A stretch of DNA of 64,000 nt from Thermothelomyces thermophilus ATCC 42464 (lineage: Eukaryota; Ascomycota; Sordariomycetes; Sordariales; Chaetomiaceae). Positions 24,701 through 37,400 of this stretch are shown one piece after another (the first letter of the stretch is position 1; each line of letters opens with the position of its first letter). The notes under the pieces are model-generated. The model made no database searches, was not told the DNA's origin, and saw nothing but the letters and a program-made list of their open reading frames with translations. The position numbers and the translations under genes are program-made. The stretch is taken from the NCBI RefSeq assembly GCF_000226095.1, contig NC_016473.1, positions 496,001-560,000 of the forward strand, written 5' to 3'.

Positions 24701-27700
24701 TTCAGCAGTGGGAAAGTCAGCTTCTCCTGTGACCTTGTTACGGGTATTGATCGCAGTAGCCTCGATGACTGTGACTGGACCCTTACTCCAAGGCCCATTC
24801 GGATGAGATATTCTTCGGGTGTGCTGAATCCACATACCACATATGTCAGAGCGGAGGGTCACAGGCGGAAGGGGGGGTTTTGGGTGTTGAGATCCAGCAG
24901 TGCAGCTTTAGGTAGGTGGGGTGGCCCAGAGTAAAGCGTGAGGAGTGTAAACAATGTCTTGGTGAAGCCCGTAGTTGCATGATCGTACTACTGTAGTAAT
25001 GCAACACGAAACAAGCGCTGTTAAGATGTTTGAATGCTAGACTCACTGGTGATGAATGGCCTGACTGCACAGGTGGCATGCAGGAGAGTCAGCGTCGTCC
25101 TGGAAAAGGAGGCAGGCTCTCTTCAAGTTGGTGAATTAGGGTGGACGCGTTTGAAAGGGTTTTCCAGGGTCCATTGCCCTGTGAGTATCGCCGTAGCACA
25201 GCGGTCGTTCCTCGGTCAGGTAAAGCGCCGGCGAATGCCCGGGTGCTCAGTTGTCCTGCTTCAGGTCCTAGGTAAGCTTGTAAGCGGCAATGACAGGAAA
25301 GTGTCTGGTTAATCCATAGTTGGCAGCCTGTTTCCATCCATCGGCCAGTAGTCAATGCTTGCGCAAGAACTCACCGCATGCTTGAGGTCTCACGACCTCT
25401 TCCAACAAGGCGCCGCAATTGGGTCTGTTCTCATTTTCTAGGAAGCATGCTCGGCGAAATATCGCACCTGATCTTCAGACGCGATATTCGGCAGCCGGAC
25501 CGCCTTCCGGTTCAGCAACCAAGGGGACGTCTTGGTGTTGATGTAAGAGGCTGGAGCAACCGTGGTCGCTGAGAAGGCGAGACAGAGACGGGTCATGGTG
25601 GACAGAGAAAAGCGCCGACCAATGCGAGTAACCGGGCAGCCGCACGCAAATTGCAGTTGTGTAACATGCATCTTTCGTGCCTCTCTGACGTGTTTCGACA
25701 CCCTCCTCTCGAGAACCCATTCTGTGTTTCGCAGAGAAATTAAAAAGCCCGGCAGGAGGAACGAAGCCAGGCTGAGGAAAGGGGTCGTGCTTTGCTTGAT
25801 CTGCTATGCTGGGAGAGATCTTTCCTAATTCGGTTAAATACGGCAGTCGCATAAGCCACCAACACCTTCCCGAGCGGGATCCAAGCCCCAGTTGCTGGCG
25901 GGGGCTTATGCCATCTTGCCGAGTTTAGGTACTAACCAATTCATGCCGGTGCGTATTTTGAAAGCTTTAGGTGGTTCACGGTGATTTCATGCCTAAAAGT
26001 TTCCGGACAACCGATCTTGGAGTGGGAACTAATTAGTTTCGTATAAGTGTAGGGTCAAGCTAACAGCAGCATCATCGACTGAGTCACGGAAAGCTTGATT
26101 TGAGGTCTGGTTTCCGTCTGTATTTACCATTCACAAAATTGAGACGGTCCGAATCACTGCAAATGACCAAATCAGTAAGTATCTAATATTGTTTACTTCT
26201 TCGGCCTTCGAGTCCGAGTCACGGCCGTGCAACCAGGGAAAAAAGCACTCTGTTATTTCCGAGCAGCATGAACGGCAGTTCACCTCATTAACAGAAAGGA
26301 ACCGGTGCTATGCACAGACAAACTGGGCTTCGACTGCCAGCAGCGTAGACCCAGGCCGCCCCGCTCCCATGAGGCTTCATGTCTCACCCACACATTGTTA
26401 ATTGGAAGATTTGAGACAAGCAATGATGCCATTTACGAATCCCAAATACGAAGACACGCAGCGATCTTCAGCCCCGAATTGCCGTCGGATGCATATCGTT
26501 TTCAATTGGCATTCCCAGGCCCTCCATCCCTTTGCAGACTACTCATAGGTTAGCGGTCAAGGAATTTCTTATACAGTTTCCCTCGAGACTTACGACATCG
26601 CGTTTGTTTTCGCCATCTTGAGCTCTTGCTTCCATGACTTCCGTCACCCAACTTTCGCGACAGACAACACTGGTTTTTGTAAGTCAGCGTAGCAAGAGTA
26701 CTATACGCCCTTCATTGGGAGATGCTAGCGAAAAAAGCCCGGGCTGATGAGACCAGCTGCTAATCCGATCTAGCTGGTAACGTTTATGGATGCTTCAACG
26801 CCCGGTTACTTTGGCGAGTCCGGTGGAGCCATCCGGGAGCATCCATATTTGGAAATTCAGGGTTGCCGTTCCGCGACCCAATTGGCCCAGTCACGGGGCC
26901 AAGAACATTGTCAGTAATCCACTGTAGTGTACGGACGTACAGCACACTAAATCAGTGACCAAAGATACCGGAGGAGTTTGGGAAGACCAGTCAAACTTAT
27001 CGATATCACCTATCGGGAACAAATCAGTTGTTGCCAATGCAATACATACACAGTGATCCTTGCTGGGTGCATTACTTGTATTTTGGGATGAGACTGGAGA
27101 GTCCTCAAACACGTGTGTCTATCCAGCCTATCTTGGCTGCGTTCGAGAATCAAACACCCTGCTCGAGGTACACAGCAGTGGTCAGCTCTGATAAACAGAC
27201 AGCGGGATCTTTTTTGACAATGATAAACTCGCAATGTGTCCGTTATTTCGGCAAAAAATCATGGCCTACTTCTCTCCCGCATTTGTGGAGACGATCTCCA
27301 GGAGCGGCATTCGGGTTGCCACCCGTCGGGCGGGGAGCAATTCCCGACACTGACCTACAGCATCCTCATGCGGTGCTACTGCAGAAAACGAAAGCCGAGG
27401 AGTGAAGTAAGCCATAGATAATCTCCAGCCTAAGGTTACCGCCTACGCAGTGCGAGGCTTCCGTTCCTATTCTGCGGTGGACTGGGCCCCCACTAGGGTT
27501 CCCGGCCCCACCAGGGTTGCAGCCACCCACATCTTCCCTGCAGGGTGACCCTGGTCAGCTTCCTTCTTCCTCCATCATCGAACTCCATAGCAGTTATTAT
27601 ACGATCGTTGATTTCCGCATCTATCCATCCATTCCACATATTCTGCTCCCTACACCAATCCTTTAATCCTGTTCCTTTTTTCCCGTTCCGAGCACTTTAC

Positions 27701-30700
27701 ACAGACGCCTCGACCCTGGAAAATGATATTAACATTTCCCAAGCATATGTACTCCGATGGCAGACGGTCAGGGAACGACCACGCGTGGTTCCATCAATCC
27801 TGTACCCACCAATCTGTCACACTTCAGAGTTTGGTAACCTCTGTTTAGCCGCACCGCAGATTGTGAGAGACTGCTAACGGGTAGCATTGCCTTTGTGGCG
27901 GTACCCAGCGAGGTGACACCTCAAGTCCCAGGTTGCCGGGTCCAGCTATCTAGTTGCAGAAAAGAAGATGAAAGCTTGCCCAGCTCTGATCCTAAACAGT
28001 GCACTCTCCCGCCTCTCCCCCCCTTTTTTTGGGCACATGGAAGACCCACTTCCAGGGTCTTTGGTCTGTTAGGATTGCCTTGGATTGTGGTTTAAACACA
28101 TAAGGTAGCCGTAGAATCCTGAACCCAGTCGCACATCGGCTATGGATGGGAGAACCTGGCCTGAGAATGATGCTATAGTTACCCAGCACTGTCCATCACG
28201 TTGCTAACCATCGAGTGAAATAGAAGCTATTATAAATCTTTACTTTCTTCTCCTCTCCTTTCTTTTCTTTTCTTCTTAGCGCTCCACGGGATTATTGGCA
28301 ACTTGGTTTCGGGAACCCCTTTTACAGGAACCCCTTTGGGCGATGGCAGAGCGCGGTCCACCCGAGCCTGCAGACCGCGGCTGTCTCATTCTCGCGTGAA
28401 CTCAGCATGGCGAATCATAGCCTGCCCAGAGATGCATTGTGCACTGAGTGATGTGAGAGACATGAGATGGGAGCGCGGCCCACTCAGGGCCCCCATCCGG
28501 GTGTTCATCCGACCCTCTCGTGAGCAAGTACAGCGTCACAGGTAGTCCCCGTAAAGAAGCTGTCCCGTCAGAGTTTTACTTGGCCACCCAGTAGAGTGCT
28601 CAAAGCGCCGACGAACCGCCGATGCCGAGCCTTGTAAACGTCTCGAAGCTGGAGGGATTGCTGAAATCCTCCCGAGACGGGAGCGGCTACAAGGAGGTTA
28701 AAGCTCGGCGGGGTTGGTGCCCCCACACTGCAGGCACGGGGCGGTCCTGCTAGTACGAAAGTAGGCACCTGTACGTATATACACAAAGTGCTAGAGCAGG
28801 CGCTCATGGTGTTGTATTCCATCCAACCCGCCGCGCCCCTACACTATGGGGTGGCCGTATTAGACGTCAATCTTTTTGGGTTGATCACCAACCTTCTTAA
28901 TCACGTCACCTAGCTTCGACGTTTGTTAGTGATAAGACCTCGAAATCGTATGCATCACGGTGCCTTTGCGCCGTGTTAGGAAATCCTACCCCGTTCTAGC
29001 TGCTCGGCTCGATGCCGCCGACCGTGATCTGCCCCCAGTCAGCTTCCCTGGTTGCCGCCCTATCAGGCCGTACCTTTTCTGGCGCAACACGAGCGGGAAT
29101 TTGACGCTGTGCCTGAACCTGCCCGTCTCGGTCACACTGGTTAGACGCCTCGTGCCGGTGCCGAGTGTTCTTCTGGTTCCCGCTTAATATCTCCTTGCTG
29201 GTTGGCTATCTGGACACTTCATATGCTGCAGCATTGGATGTCGGCAAGATCGAAGCCCGGGCGAGGAAGTGATGGCGGCGAATAACGGGCGAATCTCTCA
29301 ACTGCTGTTACCTCAAGGAAGTGCCAGGGTGCAACAGACGGACTCCTTCCATAAGGAAACGTACTTGTATCATGAATACCTACCTGGTAAGACTAGCTAA
29401 AGGTGCCTTTGCCAAAATTTATGCCACTACCTGTTGGCGGTGGCGACCAGGAGACCTCGAGGCCGGTTCGTGAGACCGCCTACCCGGGTCCACACGGCCT
29501 CGTTCCCAGCCTTGAATGAGCCCGTATCGTTTGTTTCCGGCTTCAGGTACGAGAGCGCTTCTGAACCCTTATTCTGCACCTCAACTATGCCATGGATTTG
29601 CAGTTTACGCGAGCTCCGGGGCGTCAAATCTGCGATGCCGCAGGCTCAGCATATTAGTGTCGAGTACCTGTGTCTCGTCTGCCCCTCCAGATAAGGCTTC
29701 CGAATTGCTGGACGAGTAGAACCTCTCGAAAGGTTTGTTTATTATCAACGCTCGGTTTGGGGAGACTGGTGAAGTGCGCGAGATTCCTGGTACCCAAGGT
29801 ACCCGATGCTGTAAAAACAGATGCTTTTCGATGGGGTTTGATCTGCTGTTTCTCTTCCCTGAGGACTCCAGTTTTGTGCGTTTTCCAAGGAAAGACACAT
29901 GATGTCGTCAGTGTGTATGTAAGCCGCTGCGTCCCAACCTGTAGGTCTCAGCCGGGTCGTCCTCTTGATGAGCGGTTTGCTCTCTCCGGGTGTACCTACC
30001 GGTCGCTTCAGTTTTACTGAACAACTTATGGTACGTGGAGTTACAACTTTGGTTTCGGTACTGAGGGCATCTCAAACAGACACCGAATGGTCATTCTCGC
30101 ACTATCGCCTCACCTCGCTGTATAGTGTACGATCACACCTTGTTTCGAGTCGTTGAGAACTCTTGCTGCTGATAACCCAGTTTGTGCTTCTCAGATTTGG
30201 CAAACTCGCGTGGAAGGGCGCGTACAGAACCTTGGTGAGGTATCCATATGAAGATGTAACGGAAACAGCACCTTCCTCGTCAGATCAGACTCAGAGGTGC
30301 TGCTTAAAAAAACGCCCTAGAAAGGAAGTCGCCCTCCGGGGTTCTAACGTAGAGGCAATTTCCAGCAACATACCCTGGCCTGCTAGTTTATGGTCTTCGT
30401 TTTTCTCTTACTTCCCAGAATATTGGTGTTCTTTTATGCTTTCTTGTTGAAGCTGTAGGTCCGGGAGCTGTCGGCATACCAATGTGTTTTCACATCACTC
30501 TCAATTTCACCACTACGGCACCACGTTTCCGAAAGGTCTCCTCAAAGAACAGCCAGGTACGTGTCAATGGACCTGAAGTATGGCTATAAGGTTTCCATCT
30601 GATCAACTGCCGAACACTGTTAGTAGGCTGGGTGGGTAGAGTTCCGTTCCTCGAAAGCGTCTTGAACTACAGGTATGTATCACAAGAACAGCCACCACCA

Positions 30701-31254
30701 TCCATGTTCCTCTCATCGACACAGCGCGCAAGACCCCGGTCCCCTGCTATGCCTAGTGTTCATGCCATCTCACTGCCAATTGGACTGTCTTGACAGGCTC
30801 AGCTTCCGCACCCCCGCCTCAGCCTTGAGCACACAAGGAGTGCTTGCAGGCGGCCGACATCTTGTCACCGTTTCCGGTATCTAAGAGGAACCATCACCCG
30901 GCAACTTTCACCCTGACACCCCCCGTCTCGGGTCAACCTTGTTCTGCTCCCGATTCTATACCATCTCTGGGCCTGAGCTCCTCGACTGATCTCCTCATCG
31001 ACTCTAGCACTGCTCCCTGTCTCGGACACTTGTTTTCTTCGCCTTCTCCTCCCTCTGTTGTATGGCCATTCATTGTTGTTTGGTATACCAATACTTCCCT
31101 GTTCCTTAGACGCCATTACAGAGATACATTCGGAAACGAGTTCAGAAACGCCCCGACAACGGCGACTGCTGTGCTGATCCCTCATTGACCTGGGGCCGAT
31201 TTACACCTTTTCCCACAACGTCCCATTCGGGTTGTCCGCCGAGCCCGTAGCGAA
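21773..31254. other. Gene-poor 9.5-kb stretch upstream of the C2H2-Zn2Cys6 regulator
   Basis: The longest open frames are about 70-125 codons, overlap each other in opposite frames, and show no domain or signal-peptide-plus-Cys pattern that can be trusted. Base composition is intermediate (less GC-rich than the exons, not TA-rich like the RIP relics). Small structures: TACAGTACAT at 22128-22137, a tandem GGAACCCCTTT pair at 28310-28340, and a pyrimidine run at about 28240-28280. The right-hand end, with its C/T-rich tracts from about 30,700, is probably promoter and 5' UTR of the regulator. Weak peptide-like stretches on the minus strand (24.3-24.9 and 25.4-25.9 kb) could be decayed genes, but no family is recognised. 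Confidence 0.45.
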
Positions 31255-34200
31255 ATGCCAGAGTCAAGAGCGCCAGAACCGGAACCGAGCGCGCACAAGG
31301 CCACCGAGCGAGTTTATTGTACATACTGCGGAAAGGGATTTTCCCGAAAAGAGCACCTGGAGCGGCACCTACCTACGCGTCAGTACTCCGAGAATATCCG
31401 GATCACTGCCGGTACTAAAACATTTGCCGATCAGATACCAACGTGAAGCCTCACCGCTGTAGTGCGTGCCAGCTGGGCTTTGCTAGACGGTGAGTAGATC
31501 AGTCACTTGGCGGCCGTACAAAGGTGGTGTTGGCAGAGTGGTTGGCCTGACTTGCGTCTTAAACAGAGATTTGCTGCAACGACACTTCACCACATACCAC
31601 GAGGCGAGGAACTCCATGGATCCTTTGCCGGGGGGCCTGCCGCCAGCTGCTGGTCGCACCCCAATTGCGTGTCAGAACTGCGCAAATGCGAAGACAGGCT
31701 GCGACAAGAAGGTTCCTTGTACGAGGTGTGCAGACAAGAATCTACCATGCGAGGCCCGCTACGCAAGACGGTCTTCTAAGGCGGCTATTCGTGCCGCGCA
31801 AGCAGCAAGCGCCACGACTCAGGGTCCCTCGCCACAACCCTCACGAGTGACCAACCCTGCATTCTTGAGCATGAGCCGGTCAGGAGGGAAGCTCGAGAGA
31901 CTTGGCGGCTCTCCTTCCACTATTGAGGTCGTTTTACCGAGCGATCGAGAAAATGGATCACCACAGACAGTCTCGCCACATCACTTTCAACCGCACCTCA
32001 GCTTCCCCTTAGGTGATATGCGAATGGAGAGTGGCTTGGAAGACCTGATGCAACAAATGGGAAACGACCTCGCAGCCGCAGACGGTTCGTACCCAGACTA
32101 TCTTCCGTGGAGCGACTTTCAAGACGAGCTAGACAGATACCCGAGCACTGTTCAGCTCACCAGACAGGACACGTCCCTGTGCGCCATTCCCAATTTTGCC
32201 AATATCCCGTCTCCTTCAGAACTGGTAGTGGCGTCGTCCAGGACTTCCATCAACACCCCAGAGACTAGCGTAATGTCACTTGAATACGCAGCGGTGCCGG
32301 GCACCAGGGATTTTGCTACGGCAGTTCACTCAGACAGCGCGGTACCCGAGTTTGAAGCAGTCGTCCTTGCCGAAGCTGAGTGGAATCTGGCGCGTTGCAA
32401 CCCACCACCACCGCCTGGACATTGCCCGAAAACGGCGGTTGTTCACCTCCGAATCCTAGAGCAAAAGTCAAAACAGGAAGACACGTGGAGCGCTTTGGAA
32501 GAGTATCTGGAGAAGGTCGAGGGGGACGCGTCTGACTTGGCGCCGGTAGTGCCTATAAGTTCCTGCACCCGGGACAAGTTGCTCGCCATCACCCAGAGCT
32601 TCTTGCATAAAGCTCTAGAAATCCACCGGAGGGGGCATAATAGCTGCAGGAAGAGCGGGTATTGCAGCCCCGGAGACTGCAACTTCATAGTCCTACCCCC
32701 GCCGAAGATCCTCGAGTACTTCTTACGGAGCTATCTACGCAGCCTTACAGTTTACTACCCCCTGGTAACTGCTGGCTGTGTAGATCCAAACGAGATGCTA
32801 CAAGACAACCAGGCATCGACGCTTCTGGTGCTGCTCATGATTGCCCAGGGAGCTGCAGCTATGCCACTTCAGGAAGCTCGTTATCTCTCCGCGGGCCTGA
32901 CGGAAACTTGCCGCATATCCCTCTTTGACATTGTTGAGAAGGATATGGGACTGTCGGCAGATCCCACTACCCTTCGCTGTGCGCTCTTATTTCTTGTCCT
33001 TGGCGCTTGGAGCGGGGACAAATGGCTCATGGACATCGCCATGGGCCAGCGGGGCATGTATATGTCGGTAAGTGATAACCGATCCGCCACTCTCAAGACA
33101 GGACTGTCAATGTTAACATCTGTTTTTCAGATGCTCAAGCATGCTGGAATGCTGGGATCACAGACTGCGAAGAATCCGAAGTTCGATGACAATGCAATAA
33201 ATTCCGAGGTCCAATGGCGCGCCTGGGTTGAGCGTGAGACTCGGCACAGGTAAGCCAAACTGCCTGCCCTCCTAAACTGCTGGCAGTAGTAGACTGGAGT
33301 ATGGGCTCACAACCTGATCAGACTGGTTTACAACTACGTCATGCTGGACCAGGAGCTCAGCCTTTTCCATGACACCGCGCCTCTGTTTGCGATCACGGAG
33401 CTTCAATGCCCCCTCCCAGCCCCTGAAGTACTCTGGATGTCGGCCGACTCGGCGCAATGGCTTGGTGCAATGCAGTCATTAAACGTCTGTACAGTCAATG
33501 GCACCCAGCCGATTTTCAGCACCGCGCCTGCTGCGCAATCTCTCCATGGACTTTTCCAGGAGTTCCTCCAAGATCACCCCTTGATGGGACAGGCCGGCCT
33601 TTCTCCGCAGCACTTAAGGTTGCTTCTACATCCACTTCAGGCAATGGTCTGCCATTTGCGCCAGATGGTGTCGTGTTTTTCCGACGTTTTTAGCACGCCG
33701 CACCCCGCTGGCTGCCCTGTGACCAAGGAATCGATACTTCACCGGTTGGACGAGGTGCAGGCGTTATTGCAGAAATGGTACGACATCACCATGAACTACA
33801 GCAAGACCAACCCAGGGTGTCCAGCTACCCATTGCAACTTGATCATGTACCATCTGGTTTCTCTCAACACGGTAGCTGACTTCTCCGAGATCGAGAGGTT
33901 AGCACGCCGCGAGGAGTTCGGTGGTCTGCAGTGGGAATTGCCAATTCGCCACGGGAAGTGCATCTTTCATCGCCAAAAAGCCATCATTCACTGTGGTCAG
34001 GTCATCCGGCTCCTACGTCTGATGCCCAAGGAATGCAGGCCAGCGTGGTGGCCAGCGGCCATGTACCGGGCTATGCTGACTCTATGGGCCGACAGCATAT
34101 CAAGGGTCGATCCTAATGCCCGGGGAGATGAACATGGGAATATTGGATCTCAGGAGTCTGTTCTGGTCATGATTGATCAGCTAACTCTCGAGCATCCGGC

Positions 34201-34429
34201 ACTTATCAACTACCTGTGGAGCGGCAATGGAATGCCCTTGTTGACGCAACCGAGGGGTACACAAGTTGGCTTGGATGATCCAGGACGTCTCCTTACCTGT
34301 GCTATCAACGACATTGAAACCTGTTATAGCTCGAGAATTGGGGAGGGTATCAAGCGGAAGTTGATCTCCTTAGGGAAGAATTGGAATCTGGAAGTGTCGG
34401 TGTTGTCACCGTCTGGTGCTGGATGTTAG
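31255..34429 (+). CDS. Cmr1/Pig1-like transcription factor (2x C2H2 + Zn2Cys6)
   Basis: Predicted nuclear DNA-binding regulator. Exons are inferred at 31255-31378, 31435-31489, 31567-33067, 33131-33249 and 33322-34429, giving 968 aa. Two adjacent C2H2 fingers lie at C22-C25-H38-H42 and C50-C53-H66-H71, each split by an intron and rebuilt only by splicing. A Zn(II)2Cys6 cluster follows at C95-C98-C105-C111-C114-C121 (CX2CX6CX5CX2CX6C). The rest resembles a fungal-specific transcription factor middle homology region (for example AGLTETCRISLFDIVE). Two C2H2 fingers followed by a binuclear cluster is the known architecture of the melanin regulators Cmr1 and Pig1, so control of the nearby polyketide synthase is plausible but inferred. 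Other C2H2/Zn2Cys6 fusions exist, so orthology is not proven. Intron 3 (33068-33130) is 63 nt and free of stops in frame. Confidence 0.88.
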
Positions 34430-37400
34430 GAGCCTGAGACGAGCAACACGCCCCAACAAAAGCTGGCTTATGTTCGGGACTACCTTCGAAACTACTTTCT
34501 AGTTGAGAACACCCATGGCTTTCGGGGTTATAGGCCTGTCGGATACGTTATCGGGATTGTGGCACCATTCCATACCCTTTTTCTTTCTCTAAAAGAGAAC
34601 AGTCACCCACGACGATAAGCTCCTCAAGATGAATTAGCTGTTCTTTCTGCATTTAGTTAACCATTTTCTCTTATGTAAAGCGCTTCAGAATCCTTCCTTC
34701 CTTTCCTTTGACATTGAAGCCAACGTTGCAATGCTGCGGTCACCTCCCATACATCCTTTGCTGGGAAGATTCTTTGAGATTGCCGGTTCATTCTTTCAGG
34801 AGATGGCATTTTATCTCTCTGGTACACACATACGTTAACGGAATGGGAGTTAAGAGGGCTAAGGGCTGCCACTCACATGAGCCAAGATGCACTTGGAACA
34901 AGCTGGCACGTTGGTTTGAAGAGCCCGGGTCTGTCCTGCTCTGGACACGCTCCCATCAATGTCTTGGACGCACGCAGGTTTTGGTCTTGATCACACTGGT
35001 ATGCACATGAATGGCACCAGAATGCAAATCCATCTTTCGAGTCAAGCGGCGCTTGAGACCGTGGTACGGTTGATCAGTTGTTCCAGTCGCGTCGTCGTCA
35101 GCTGTGGGGCAGTTGAACAAACCCTCGTGATGACGGGCATGAGACGGGGGAATAATATCTGGTGAGGAAGCAGGCGCGGGCGCTGGAGGTCCGTTTCGGC
35201 ATGCCGTTGATCAGTTCGAGTCCATTCTGTAATCACTTACTCCAGTATCTCGGCCTATCAATTGGGGCAGTTCAGAATGTCTCGTTTCAGTCACAGTTTT
35301 CTGGCCACGCTGCCTGCCTTGGTGCCACATCCGCCTGCACAGTTCCAGGTAGACAGGGGGATCGGAAGAAATGCGCGACAGACAGGTGGCTCGGAGACTT
35401 TCTCTCGATCATGCTTGTGAACATTCCCCTTGGGATTCTTTGGTATGTGTGCATGCTGGGGAACCAATGATCTCCGGGCTTGGCAGGACACGAGTTGAAG
35501 ATCAAGGATGCTGCGGTCTAGTTCAACCCCACGGGCGGGACAATAATCCGGTATATACGGTACACTACATGTTCAGCTTCGTGCCGTCGACCTGGAACCT
35601 TTCCCACCTTGGCTGCCACTCGGCCCCTGTGGTCCTAAATCATTGTAGACATGAAAAGGGGGGGGGTTACTGTACCGTACTGTACATCCACACAAGTATG
35701 TATGTATGTACAGAGTACGTACATATGTATGGACTATGGAATCCGTACTCAGAATAAGCTCATCCAGGATCCACCGTCGCAGGCTTGGCATTGCACCCTG
35801 TCGGCCCACCCACAGGAGGCTCCCCTCCCAACACAAAGGGCGTGGGTGTGGGGTTCTCTGTCCCCAGTTGCAACACAAGGACCTGTCCCCATGCCACGGG
35901 GAAAGGCCCAATATGTAGAGACGATGAGCTACGGAGTAGTATAAGTCCCGAAGAGCACACTCCTGTGTATCCTCCCGGGCTCAGGAGTGAACGCCGGGAG
36001 GCTTCTCTTGGAAGATTCCCAACGCAGCAATGACGACATTGCTCTCGCCCCCATCAGGCGAGTTGGGAGAAGACCAGGCAGGCGGAACACAACCTTTTTC
36101 CGAACGAATTTGGCCGCTAGCCTCCTCATGGATCAAAATTAGGACGTGACGCTCCCCATGATGGTGAAGCAGCAGAGGTTGCAGCTGATATCACAGAAGT
36201 CATGCTCATATAAGCCAGAGGACAGAACTAGGGACCAACCTTGCTAGAAACTGTTGAGCAATTTGCGAGCTTCTTCGATACTAAATAACAACAACATAAT
36301 GAAACCAGCTTCCGAGGCACGAATGGAAGAGAAGGAGCTGGTTTCTTGCCATGTAATGTTGCCGTTGGTTCAGAGTTCGTCGTTCCGACCATTGCTGGGG
36401 GTGCTCCATCCGATAGCTTCCAGGACGTACATACTTTCGCTTCTTTCTCGACTCTACGGCGTGCCCCGGGGTCGTTCGACAATGTAGCTCAATCCCCCCC
36501 CTTACGCAGTCTCTTTTCCATGTGGAGCCAGCTGCGGTGTGCCGATCCGAGGGGCTGCACTAGCTCTACTGCGTAACTCTGTGTCCCTCTTATCTTGCTG
36601 ACAGAGATGTCGAGGCTGGCATCCCGAGGGGTGAGAGTAATCCAGATGACCAAGGGAGTGCACAATACGAAGGTGCCATGACTCGCACTGGAATTGGGGA
36701 GAATGTCCAGCTGGGGTCGCGGAAACCCAACCGGCGGGCACCCGTAATGCCAGTCAACCCCACCTTGTTGCACTGGCTTGATCATGTTGGCCGGAGGGGC
36801 GAGGCCTGAAAGTCGGCGATGTGGCATTAGTTCCTTGGCTCCTCGTATAGAGGCACGGCGAGAAGCGAGGTCTATTCATCCCACGAACGCCAGGTGGTCC
36901 CAGTGCTCCTGTTTCCAAAATATCAGAGGAGGACAGGATTGCATAATACGGGAAGTTCCTTTAGACCGGCACTGTGTTTATCCGGAGTGCAAATAGCGGA
37001 ACAGAAGGCGAGGATGCTGCAAGACAAGGATCAGACCGCGTCTCAAAGATCTGAGGACGCGGCAAGCGCGGGGTACGGCAACGACAAGTTGACCGAAGAA
37101 TAAACCCTGCGCGCAATTGTTGTGCTGCAGTCGGCAGGGTGACCTTGTGTTGGAAACGCACAACGGCTGGATGCGGTGTTTTGTGGACTGAAGCGAGTGG
37201 TGGAGCTTCCGTCGCTGGTGGTCAGGTACGGAGAAGTACCAGTCCAGGATAGAGGTGTTCTTGCTCGAATCGGTACATGTACACGCCCATCCGGTAGCAT
37301 TGCGAGCTTCTGTGCAAAGAACCTGAGAGGTAGGAGACAGATCAGCAAACCCAACGACCGACAACCTGATTAGTACCCGTTGGCCCGCAGCTGCAAGTTG

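Noticed and set aside
24295-25852. Minus-strand fragments suggestive of small secreted or enzyme proteins
   Set aside because: Frames of at most about 125 codons could not be joined by plausible splice sites into a family-like protein; mentioned only as possible gene remains.
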